From: Syntrophomonadaceae bacterium
GTDB taxonomy: Bacteria > Bacillota > Dethiobacteria > PWVN01
Direction of reading: 5' to 3'
Assembly (NCBI GenBank): GCA_003561835.1
Contig: PWVN01000070.1
Coordinates: 1 to 5,720, forward strand
DNA: 5,720 bases
Made by a program: the position numbers and the translations under genes. Within the stretch, counting starts at the first letter, position 1. Every line of letters starts with the position of its first letter. This document shows, in pieces, positions 1 through 5,481 of this stretch. Below the pieces are notes generated by a model that was given only the letters and a program-made list of their open reading frames with translations, ran no database searches and was not told the origin of the DNA.

Positions 1-28
1 AACCGATTGGCAAATATTACCTGATAGA

Positions 29-49
29 GGGGGAGGAGAGAGGAGGGGG
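29..49. repeat. Homopurine mirror repeat
   Basis: Twenty-one consecutive purines on the plus strand read the same forwards and backwards on that strand, centred on A39. The pattern is five G, A, GG, AGAGA, GG, A, five G. Perfect homopurine mirror symmetry is the classic sequence requirement for intramolecular triplex (H-DNA), and the G runs could alternatively support a quadruplex-type fold. No gene starts nearby, so any regulatory role is unsupported. Confidence 0.6.
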
Positions 50-84
50 GCTTGGTTAAGAGGAACCTACGAGGGAAAGATATG

Positions 85-103
85 CTCAAGTGTAGTACTT
101 GAG
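85..103. repeat. Short hairpin, 7-bp arms
   Basis: CTCAAGT (85-91) and ACTTGAG (97-103) are perfect reverse complements around a five-base loop, GTAGT. No T-run follows on either strand, so it does not look like an intrinsic terminator. It lies inside the possible decayed coding fragment and has no assigned role. Confidence 0.45.
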
Positions 104-265
104 GTGATAAGACAATAGCATTGGAAAAATGGGAATAGAAATACTAGTTTACATAATATCCAGACTTTAAGATATGAGATTTATAGAAGCTTGAATAAGG
201 CACTTGGTTTTTTTATCAATCTATTTGTGGTTTTTCAGTCCTGGCAAGCAAGCAAGTGGCAATGA

Positions 266-356
266 AAAGAACGGTAAAAGTGAATAGTTCAACTGCATAT
301 GGGTATAAACAGACTACAAAGTGTAAGATGTGATATGACTAGTTTTACCGTTCTTT
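266..356. repeat. 14-bp perfect inverted repeat with 63-bp spacer
   Basis: AAAGAACGGTAAAA at 266-279 is exactly the reverse complement of TTTTACCGTTCTTT at 343-356. Fourteen matching bases at this distance are unlikely by chance. The arms could be the ends of a very small non-autonomous element, a long-looped RNA hairpin, or paired protein-binding sites. I do not see clear target-site duplications at the outer edges, and the spacer carries no recognisable gene, so the nature of the element is undetermined. Confidence 0.55.
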
Positions 357-368
357 ATAGTGAAATAA

Positions 369-524
369 TATACGAATAGCAGGATAATCCAACAACAAAA
401 TGAAGGTTTAGCATATGAAGGTTTGGCCGAGGTAGTTTTCGAAAACCAGGTTATAAAGACAGCTCATAAAGACAGAATGCTTTTCGAAAAAGGGAACGTG
501 GTAGACTCGTGGAACAAAAGGTAG
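369..524 (+). pseudogene. Possible decayed coding fragment, unrecognised
   Basis: The third plus-strand frame is open for 51 codons before TAG at 522-524, and its translation looks protein-like, for example GLAEVVFENQVIKTAHKDRM from 420 to 479. A direct repeat of ATGAAGGTTT with a 15-base period is in phase with this frame and gives NEGLA followed by YEGLA, as a small in-frame tandem duplication would. There is no start codon with a ribosome binding site. Together with the open stretches in the other two frames further left, it suggests a frameshifted gene remnant. No family is recognised, and a chance open frame is a serious alternative. Confidence 0.2.
435..490. repeat. Two TTTTCGAAAA palindromes 45 bases apart
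   Basis: GTTTTCGAAAAC (435-446) is a perfect 12-bp palindrome, and TTTTCGAAAA recurs at 481-490. The start-to-start spacing is 45 bases, and a promoter-like sequence begins at 502. Paired palindromes upstream of a promoter can be operators. However, both copies also fall in the same open frame (giving VFEN and LFEK), so they may simply be similar codons in old coding DNA. Confidence 0.35.
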
Positions 525-530
525 TATAAT
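502..530 (+). promoter_or_regulatory. Possible sigma-A-type promoter
   Basis: TAGACT (502-507) and a perfect TATAAT (525-530) are separated by 17 bases. The -10 is consensus; the -35 matches four of six positions. No credible gene follows in this direction before the acetyltransferase remnant and ade, which are on the opposite strand. In AT-rich DNA a consensus -10 can arise by chance, so this is a weak call. Confidence 0.25.
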
Positions 531-671
531 GAACAAGGAAAGGTGCCTCTAAAGCCATAGCCCATGCATAAGTTAACATAATATACATTATAGGACGTTG
601 CGGAAAGTAAAAACCTGCTGCAGTTGTCGCCCTTTTTCCTCCTCCTCCTCCCTGTTATACATGCTGCCTCA

Positions 672-696
672 GCCTGCCGGGTTAAAACCGGCAGGC
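672..696. repeat. GC-rich hairpin downstream of the ade region
   Basis: GCCTGCCGG (672-680) pairs perfectly with CCGGCAGGC (688-696) around the loop GTTAAAA. It lies just past the break in the acetyltransferase remnant, where a leftward HAD-ade transcript would end, so it may be a leftover terminator stem. No T-run follows on the minus strand and only scattered T's on the plus strand, so termination is not demonstrated. Confidence 0.45.
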
Positions 697-712
697 ATGT
701 TAATATGTCTTT

Positions 713-850
713 GTTCGAACCTCCGAAGCAATAGTTTGCCCCCAGGGCCTTGGTCTTTTTCATCCCTTCCGTCAGGGCAGCGGCAGCAAGGCCCTTTCCC
801 CGGTGCCGGGGGACCGTGGCCAGGGGCTCCAGGTAGGCGTAACGGTTCTC
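713..850 (-). pseudogene. GNAT acetyltransferase remnant (internal fragment)
   Basis: Read leftwards from 850, 46 codons match the central part of a GNAT-family N-acetyltransferase. They run from ENRYAYLEPLATVP through RHRGKGLAAAAL to GANYCFGGSN. The RHRGKG segment is the R/Q-x-x-G-x-G/A acetyl-CoA pyrophosphate-binding loop (motif A), followed by the expected helix and strand. Everything before this, normally about half the protein, is missing: the ade stop codon lies directly upstream at 854-852. After GGSN, where the family continues with an FY...GF segment, the frame runs into unrelated sequence and the hairpin at 672-696. The frame stays open to 464, but that extension is not GNAT-like. 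With both ends lost it cannot encode a working enzyme. The substrate cannot be told from this fragment. Confidence 0.7.
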
Positions 851-851
851 A

Positions 852-2639
852 CTAGACAAAGAGGTCGACAAATTTGAAGTTTTCCGCGTCCACCAGGCCC
901 CGGTTTGTCAGGCGGAGTTTGGGGATCACTGGCAGGCTCAGCAGCGACAGGGTCATGAAGGGCGACTCCATCCGGCATCCCAGTACCTTCCAGCCTTCGG
1001 CCACTTCCCGGACCTTTTCGCTCACTTCCTTCACTGGCTGATCCGACATAAGGCCGGCGATGGGCAGCTTGAGCAGGGCCAAAATCTGCCCATCCAGGAC
1101 CACCACCATACCGCCGCCCTCCCTGGCCAGGGTATTCCCGGCCAGGGCCATGTCCCCGTCGCTGGTTCCCAGGATCAGGAGGTTGTGGCTGTCGTGGGCG
1201 ATGGTGGAGGCGACGGCCCCTTTTTGGATGCCGAAGCCCTTGACCACCCCCAGGGCCATGGTGCCGGTACCCTTGTGACGCTCCACACAGGCCAGCTTCA
1301 CCGTGTCCTCCCCCTCCGACACCATCAGCAGTCCCCGGCGCACCGGCAGGGTCACCCCGGCTGCCTCGGTCACAGCCTGGGCTTCCTGGACCACGATGGC
1401 CCTCACAAGAGCCTCTTTTGGTGCTTTTTTTGGTGCGATGATCTGAAAATCTTCAGGGTAGAGCTCCTCCCGGAGGTGAACGCTTCGGGTAACCCGGTCC
1501 GGGTAGGGGTACGGGGGAATGGAAACCTTCAGCTGCCCCCCCCCGGCTGCCAGTCGGCCGTTGACCAGGACCCCCTCCACCTCAACTTTTTCCAGATTCT
1601 GCAAGAGAAGGATGTCGGCATATTTCCCCGGGGAGATGCTCCCCAGGTCTTCGGTTTGCCTGAAGTACTGGGCCACGTTAATGGTGACCATCTGGAGGGC
1701 TTTCACCGGGTCCACCCCTTCCTGGATGGCCCGTTTCACCACGTGGTTCAGATGGCCCCGGGTCAGCAGGGCCTCTGGGTGGGTATCGTCGCTGACCAGC
1801 AGGCAGAAGCGCGAGTCAATGCCCGTCTCCGTAACGCTCCGGATCCCCTCCTTCACATCCTGCCAGGCGGAGCCCTCCCGGACCATGGCATACATCCCGG
1901 CCCTCATCTTGGCCAGGGCCTCTTCCTTGCGGGTGGATTCGTGGCAGGAGCTGCATCCCGACGCGGCATAGGCCTTGAGCTCCTTCCCCACCTCTGGTTA
2001 GGCGAAGTGGCCTGTCACCACCTTTCCCCTCTGCAGGGTGGCCTGGATCTTGCCGTGGACTCCCGGGTCTCCGTAGATGACCCCGGGGTAATTCATCATC
2101 TCCCCGAGGCCGGGGACACCCGGCCAGCCAAGGGCCTCCTCGATATCCTCCCGGGTGAGGTCTGAGCCCGTATCCTCGAAGCCGAAGGCCGCCGGGACGC
2201 AGGATGGTACCGTGGTGAAAACCCGCAGGGGGAGGGTCTCCCCCTCCTTTACCATGAGCCTGACCCCCTCCAGCCCCAGGACGTTGGCAATCTCGTGGGG
2301 GTCCATGAAGATCCCCGTGGTCCCCCAGGGCAGTACGGCCCCGGCGAACTGGCTCAAGGTTACGATGGAGGACTCCACATGGACGTGGGCGTCCAGGAAG
2401 CCCGGCGCCAGGTAGAAACCGGAAGCATCCATGACCTCCGTTTCCTTGCCCACACAGGGGGAAGCATCCCCCACCAGGGCGATGCGCCCGCCGTAGACGG
2501 CCACATCGGTTCCCGGAAGGATTTCCGCCGTATTCACATTGACCAGCTTGCCCCCCTTCAGGACGGTGTCTGCCGGTTTTCGGCCCATGGCCACCTCCGT
2601 CAATTCCACCGTCATTTCGTGCAGGGGTCTTGTCCTCAT
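852..2639 (-). pseudogene. ade: Adenine deaminase, interrupted by an in-frame stop
   Basis: Adenine deaminase is a cytoplasmic metal-dependent amidohydrolase that converts adenine to hypoxanthine and ammonia in purine salvage. The start is ATG at 2639-2637, with AGGAGG six bases upstream and only one base after the HAD stop. The product reads 213 residues to TAA at 2000-1998, then continues in the same frame for 381 codons to TAG at 854-852, giving the family's usual total of roughly 600. Visible family motifs include DAHVHVES (about 83-90, metal-binding His pair), GLGEMMNYPG (177-186), VVTGH ending at His211, then beyond the stop CHES (His233) and SDDTH (about 283-287). The C-terminal amidohydrolase-like domain is complete, ending near VDLFV. 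The stop therefore falls between catalytic residues, and neither half alone could be active. A GTG at 1991 could start the second half, but no ribosome binding site precedes it. The rest is intact, so the lesion is recent or is a sequencing error. Confidence 0.85.
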
Positions 2640-2640
2640 G

Positions 2641-3360
2641 TTAGCCCTCCTCTTCCCTGATCTTCTCCAGCTGTGCCCCAACTTCCGCCAGGCTGCCCTG
2701 CCAGTCCGCCCGGGGTTCCTTGCTGCGGTGGTTGACCAGAAAGTCGTCGACCAGGAAGGTGCCTATCCCCAGCCTGCCGGCCACCATGTCGTCGTGGACG
2801 TCATTCCCCACCATGAGGCACTCTTTTGGCCCCCTCCCTATCTTTGCGAGGATTTCCCGGTAATAGTGGAGGTTGGGCTTGCAGTAGTGCATGTTTTCGT
2901 AGGTGGTCACCAGAAGGTATTCCAGGGAATCGATGCCTGCCCAGGCCAGCCGGTGGCGTACGGCTGCCTCGGGGAACACGGGGTTGGTGGCAATGACCAG
3001 CTCAAAGTTCAGCTCCCGGGCCCTTCTTAGCAGGGGCAGGGCTTCGGGTTTTTTCTTTGTGTATTTTTGCAGGTGCCCGTATTCCTCCCGGTAAAAACGG
3101 TCGAAGACGGGGAACAATTCCTCCGTCCTGTACTCCTGGGTGTCGAAGAAGTTCTCCATGAAGACATTTTTGTTGGTTTTTTCAGGGTCGGTATTTTGGA
3201 TCATGGCTTCCGTGGAATCCCACAACTTTTTCATAAAAAGCTCCGGGGGCATGTAGGGGGCCAGGGCGGCCGTTAAGGCCTTGAAGTAGTGCTGTAAAAA
3301 AAAGTCCATATCCACGTGCAGAAGGGTTCCGTCCAGGTCGAAGAGAAGGGTTCGGATCAT
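2641..3360 (-). CDS. HAD-superfamily hydrolase (probable phosphatase)
   Basis: This is a 239-residue soluble protein with all four haloacid dehalogenase motifs. Motif I is FDLDGT (Asp8 nucleophile, Asp10 acid/base), motif II is the Thr in VIATNP (Thr125), motif III is Lys161 in YCKPN, and motif IV is GNDVHDD (Asp187 and Asp191, magnesium ligands). Residues about 15-100 form a helical cap of the C1 type, as in phosphoglycolate-phosphatase-like enzymes. No signal peptide or membrane segment is seen. The ATG at 3360-3358 is preceded by GGGAGGT five bases upstream, which supports this start. Its TAA is one base from the ade start, so the two are probably co-transcribed and translationally coupled. 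That hints at a nucleotide or sugar-phosphate substrate, but HAD substrates cannot be read from sequence. The gene looks intact even though ade downstream is broken. Confidence 0.85.
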   Translation of the reverse strand: MIRTLLFDLDGTLLHVDMDFFLQHYFKALTAALAPYMPPELFMKKLWDSTEAMIQNTDPEKTNKNVFMENFFDTQEYRTEELFPVFDRFYREEYGHLQKYTKKKPEALPLLRRARELNFELVIATNPVFPEAAVRHRLAWAGIDSLEYLLVTTYENMHYCKPNLHYYREILAKIGRGPKECLMVGNDVHDDMVAGRLGIGTFLVDDFLVNHRSKEPRADWQGSLAEVGAQLEKIREEEG

Positions 3361-3392
3361 GGGGTACCTCCCAAAAAAATATCACTTTCTAT

Positions 3393-3421
3393 ATATTAAA
3401 CCAAATCCTGCCGCCGTACAA
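3393..3421 (-). promoter_or_regulatory. Possible promoter for the HAD-ade operon
   Basis: On the minus strand TTGTAC (3421-3416) and TAATAT (3398-3393) are 17 bases apart and lie 33 bases upstream of the HAD start codon. Each hexamer matches consensus only partly, so the call rests mainly on position, spacing and the AT-rich context. No operator or riboswitch is apparent in the short leader. Confidence 0.35.
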
Positions 3422-3485
3422 GGGGACAGAAGGTTAAAGGGGGCCGCTTCCCTCCCCAAAAATCTTGAAAATGCAAAAAAAAGGT

Positions 3486-3514
3486 TTGACAGGAGCCGTA
3501 TTTTTCAGTATTAT
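3486..3514 (+). promoter_or_regulatory. Promoter of the leuA T-box transcript
   Basis: A consensus -35 TTGACA (3486-3491) and a near-consensus -10 TATTAT (3509-3514) are separated by exactly 17 bases. Transcription would begin around 3520-3522, just upstream of T-box stem I. This is a strong housekeeping-sigma promoter, so control of leuA is expected at the leader and not at initiation. Confidence 0.75.
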
Positions 3515-3540
3515 AGGATTTAAATACATCAAGAAAGACC

Positions 3541-3770
3541 ATGACAGGGAAAGTAGGGGACGCGCAGTTTCCCAGAGAGCTGTTGGGTGGTGAAAAACAG
3601 CAGCGGCGTTTCCGTCGAAGCTCCCCCTCGAGTCGCCAGGTTGAACGGCTTACCCAGTAGGCCTGGCCGGTCCGGTACCGTTAGCACGGCTTTAAGAGAA
3701 CAGTTTCGGCTGTTAATTAGAGTGGTACCGCGGAAAAGACTTTCGCCTCTGAGCGAAAGTTTATTTTTTT
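3541..3770 (+). promoter_or_regulatory. T-box leader, leucine type, controlling leuA
   Basis: The leader senses uncharged tRNA-Leu and switches between termination and readthrough into leuA. Visible parts in order are: AAAGTA (3549-3554), the loop-E side of the specifier loop; helix GGGGA (3556-3560) with TCCCC (3622-3626); the AGAGAG bulge (3574-3579); an apical hairpin GCTGTT/AACAGC (3579-3584, 3596-3601) with loop GGGTGGTGAAA; specifier CTC (3627-3629), a leucine codon; stem II GCCAGG/CCTGGC (3635-3640, 3662-3667); stem III AACAG/CTGTT (3699-3703, 3710-3714); and the T-box AGAGTGGTACCGCGG (3719-3733). The TGGT within it ends in T, which pairs with the A discriminator expected of tRNA-Leu. 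The antiterminator pairs AGAG with CTCT (3747-3750) and GCG with CGC (3744-3746) around the bulge TGGTACC. The conserved AGGG is changed to AGAG here, with a matching change in its partner. Confidence 0.93.
3739..3770 (+). terminator. T-box attenuator terminator
   Basis: ACTTTCGC (3739-3746) pairs with GCGAAAGT (3753-3760) around CTCTGA, followed by TTATTTTTTT (3761-3770). The left arm and loop contain the bases CGCCTCT needed by the antiterminator, so the two folds exclude each other. Uncharged tRNA-Leu should stabilise the antiterminator and let transcription reach leuA. Confidence 0.88.
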
Positions 3771-3791
3771 ACACAGAAAGGAGACAAATCC

Positions 3792-5348
3792 ATGAAAGAG
3801 AGAATTTTGATCTTTGACAGCACCTTGCGGGACGGGGAGCAGACCCCGGGGGCCAAGCTCAATGCCCGGGAAAAGATGGAGATCGCCCGGCAGCTGGCCC
3901 GCCTCAAGGTGGACATCATCGAGGCTGGCTTCCCCATCTCCTCCCCGGGGGAATTCAAGGCCGTCCAGGCCATCGCCCGGGAAGTGAAAGGGCCCGTCAT
4001 CACCGCCCTCTCCCGTATCGTCAAAGAGGATATCGACACGGCCTGGGAATCGGTGAAGGAGGCGGAAAATCCCCGGATTCATGTCTTCCTGGCCTCCTCC
4101 GACATCCATATGCAGTACAAACTGCGCAAGAGCCCCGAGGAGCTGCTGGAACAGGCGGTGGAAGCCGTCCGTCACGCAAAGAAGTATACCTCCGATGTCC
4201 AGTACTCCCTGGAGGATGCCACCCGGTCCCGGAAGGAATACATTTACGAGGTGGTGGAGGCCGTCATCAAGGCCGGGGCAACCACCGTCAACATCCCCGA
4301 TACCGTGGGTTATGCCGTGCCTGACGAATTCGCGGCCCTAATCCGGGATATCTATGAGAAGGTGCCCAACATCCACAAGGCCGTCCTGAGCGTCCACTGC
4401 CACGATGACCTGGGCATGGCCGTCATCAACAGCTTGAAGGCGGTGGAAATGGGCGCCCGGCAGGTGGAGTGCAACATCAACGGCATCGGCGAGCGGGCGG
4501 GGAATGCCTCCCTGGAGGAGATCGTGGTGGCCATGCGGGTCAGGCAGGACTATTTTTCCCGCTTTGAAACGGGCCTGAACCTGAAAGAAATCTACAAGAC
4601 CAGCCGCCTGGTCAGCGGCCTGACGGGGATCCCCATCCCGGTGAACAAGGCCGTCATCGGCACCAACGCCTTCGCCCATTCCTCCGGTATCCATCAGGAC
4701 GGGGTCATCAAGAACAAGGAGACTTACGAGATCATCAATGCGGACCTCATCGGGGGCCAGGCCGCCCGGATGATGCTGACGGCCCGTTCCGGCCGCCATG
4801 CCCTCCAGTACCAGCTGGCGGAGATGGGCTACGTGCTGCCGGGGGATAAATTCGAGGAATTTTACAGCCGCTTTCTGGACCTGGCGGACAGGAAGAAAGA
4901 GGTCTACCATGAGGACCTGGAAGCCTTGATCGCCGACCAGATCGCCCTGGACTACATCCCCACCTTCAAGTTGGAATACCTGCAGACGGTGAGCGGCACC
5001 AAGAGCGTGCCGGCGGCGGTGGTCAAGCTGAACCGGGAAGGGGAGCTCTTCCAGGAGGTGGCCAGCGGCTCCGGCCCCATCGAGGCCGCCTTCAACGCCA
5101 TCGACAAGATTACGGGGATTAACGTGCGCCTTGACTCCTTCAACATCCGGGCCGTCACCGAGGGCCGGGAAGCCCTGGGGGAAGCCTCCCTGAAGATCAA
5201 CTCCGGGGGGAAGGTCATCATCGGCCGGGGAACCAGTACCGATATCGTCGAGGCCAGCGTGAAGGCCTACCTGAACGGCATCAACAAGCTTATTTTAAAA
5301 AACGGCAACGGCCACCCTCCGGAAGCCGCAGAAAAGCCTGGCCCTTGA
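3792..5348 (+). CDS. leuA: 2-isopropylmalate synthase
   Basis: LeuA condenses acetyl-CoA with 2-oxoisovalerate to give 2-isopropylmalate, the committed cytoplasmic step of leucine synthesis. The 518 residues are typical of full-length bacterial LeuA. The N-terminal TIM-barrel (about 4-270) has DSTLRDGEQTPG (9-20) with metal ligand Asp14, VHCHDD (201-206) with ligands His202 and His204, and GERAGNA (233-239) with Asn238. A linker carries HSSGIHQDG (296-304). The regulatory domain (about 390-505) has the leucine-binding-type GSGPIEAAF segment (426-434). The ATG at 3792 follows AAAGGAG with eight bases between, which supports the start. Citramalate and homocitrate synthases are relatives, but length, motifs and the leucine T-box favour LeuA. 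It appears to be a single-gene unit, not followed by leuCDB: a terminator overlaps its last codons. Expect both T-box control and feedback inhibition by leucine (the latter from family knowledge). Confidence 0.95.
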   Translation: MKERILIFDSTLRDGEQTPGAKLNAREKMEIARQLARLKVDIIEAGFPISSPGEFKAVQAIAREVKGPVITALSRIVKEDIDTAWESVKEAENPRIHVFLASSDIHMQYKLRKSPEELLEQAVEAVRHAKKYTSDVQYSLEDATRSRKEYIYEVVEAVIKAGATTVNIPDTVGYAVPDEFAALIRDIYEKVPNIHKAVLSVHCHDDLGMAVINSLKAVEMGARQVECNINGIGERAGNASLEEIVVAMRVRQDYFSRFETGLNLKEIYKTSRLVSGLTGIPIPVNKAVIGTNAFAHSSGIHQDGVIKNKETYEIINADLIGGQAARMMLTARSGRHALQYQLAEMGYVLPGDKFEEFYSRFLDLADRKKEVYHEDLEALIADQIALDYIPTFKLEYLQTVSGTKSVPAAVVKLNREGELFQEVASGSGPIEAAFNAIDKITGINVRLDSFNIRAVTEGREALGEASLKINSGGKVIIGRGTSTDIVEASVKAYLNGINKLILKNGNGHPPEAAEKPGP

Positions 5349-5363
5349 AGGGCCAGGCTTTTC
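5331..5363 (+). terminator. leuA terminator overlapping the stop codon
   Basis: GAAAAGCCTGGCCCT (5331-5345) and AGGGCCAGGCTTTTC (5349-5363) form a perfect 15-bp stem around a loop of just TGA, which is the leuA stop codon (5346-5348). The right arm ends in TTTTCCTTGTCT, a moderate T-rich tail. The left arm is flanked by A's, so the hairpin might also work on the other strand, though no leftward gene ends here. The last residues of LeuA (EKPGP) are encoded by the left arm. Confidence 0.85.
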
Positions 5364-5414
5364 CTTGTCTGCATCCCTCCTCCCTATTTTGGCCCTATAG
5401 AAAAAAATAAACGG

Positions 5415-5428
5415 CGAACTGGTGTTTG
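5415..5428 (+). promoter_or_regulatory. SOS box (LexA operator) before lexA
   Basis: CGAACTGGTGTTTG matches the Gram-positive SOS box, CGAAC-N4-GTTYG, with both half-sites complete. Its right end overlaps the first three bases of the -35 hexamer of the lexA promoter, so bound LexA would block RNA polymerase. This predicts autorepression of lexA, relieved when RecA triggers LexA self-cleavage after DNA damage. Confidence 0.88.
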
Positions 5429-5454
5429 CATAAACAGGATTGGTGTGGTATAAT
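5426..5454 (+). promoter_or_regulatory. lexA promoter
   Basis: TTGCAT (5426-5431) and a perfect TATAAT (5449-5454) are 17 bases apart. Transcription would start near 5461, giving a short leader of about 20 bases before the lexA start codon. The SOS box overlaps its -35. Confidence 0.8.
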
Positions 5455-5481
5455 GAAAAAAAACCAGGGAGGTTATGGAAA

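Larger units (their letters stand above)
2..265 (+). pseudogene. Possible decayed coding fragment, unrecognised
   Basis: The plus-strand frame starting at base 2 is open for 38 codons, has one TAG at 116-118, and is then open for 48 more codons to TGA at 263-265. The translation has an ordinary mix of charged, aromatic and hydrophobic residues, for example LRYEIYRSLNKALGFFINLF around 167-226. This looks more like real protein than random AT-rich DNA would. There is no start codon context, and the fragment runs off the left edge. A neighbouring frame is open across 199-333 and includes a 23-codon mini-ORF from an ATG at 262, without a good ribosome binding site. This could be the 3' end of a mobile-element gene broken by a stop and a frameshift, but that is inference; chance remains possible. 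Confidence 0.2.
1..712. other. AT-rich region without an intact gene
   Basis: This stretch is visibly richer in A and T than the genes to its right and has no reading frame with a convincing start, ribosome binding site and recognisable product. It holds a purine mirror repeat (29-49), a small hairpin (85-103), a 14-bp inverted repeat (266-279 and 343-356), two short direct repeats (ATGAAGGTTT at 400 and 415; ATAAAGACAG at 453 and 466), two TTTTCGAAAA palindromes, a possible promoter (502-530), a CTCCTCCTCC pyrimidine run near 641-653 and a hairpin at 672-696. Protein-like open stretches occur in all three plus-strand frames, which fits decayed coding DNA or an old insertion. I do not recognise a family. 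The minus-strand open frame that continues leftwards from the acetyltransferase remnant shows no protein-like pattern here and is probably chance. Confidence 0.6.

Noticed and set aside
464..712. Extension of the acetyltransferase frame leftwards
   Set aside because: The frame is open but similarity to GNAT proteins stops at GGSN; the rest is low-complexity and contains the 672-696 hairpin, so it is not a real C-terminus.
1..712. CRISPR array or tandem-repeat system
   Set aside because: The direct repeats are only 10 bases, occur twice each, and have no regular spacers.
1185..2165. Long plus-strand open frame (326 codons) opposite ade
   Set aside because: It is antisense to a recognisable adenine deaminase, has no ribosome binding site and its residue mix is typical of the complement of GC-rich coding DNA.
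2640..2681. Upstream alternative start of ade inside the HAD gene
   Set aside because: The first 14 residues it would add overlap HAD coding sequence and are not family-like, while ATG at 2639 has a strong AGGAGG at ideal distance.
4338..4910. Minus-strand open frame (190 codons) opposite leuA
   Set aside because: leuA is unambiguous here; the antisense frame is a by-product of its GC-rich codons.
5475..5477. Earlier ATG for lexA
   Set aside because: It is in a different frame and reaches TAA after four codons; the ATG at 5482 has better ribosome-binding-site spacing and gives the LexA N-terminus.
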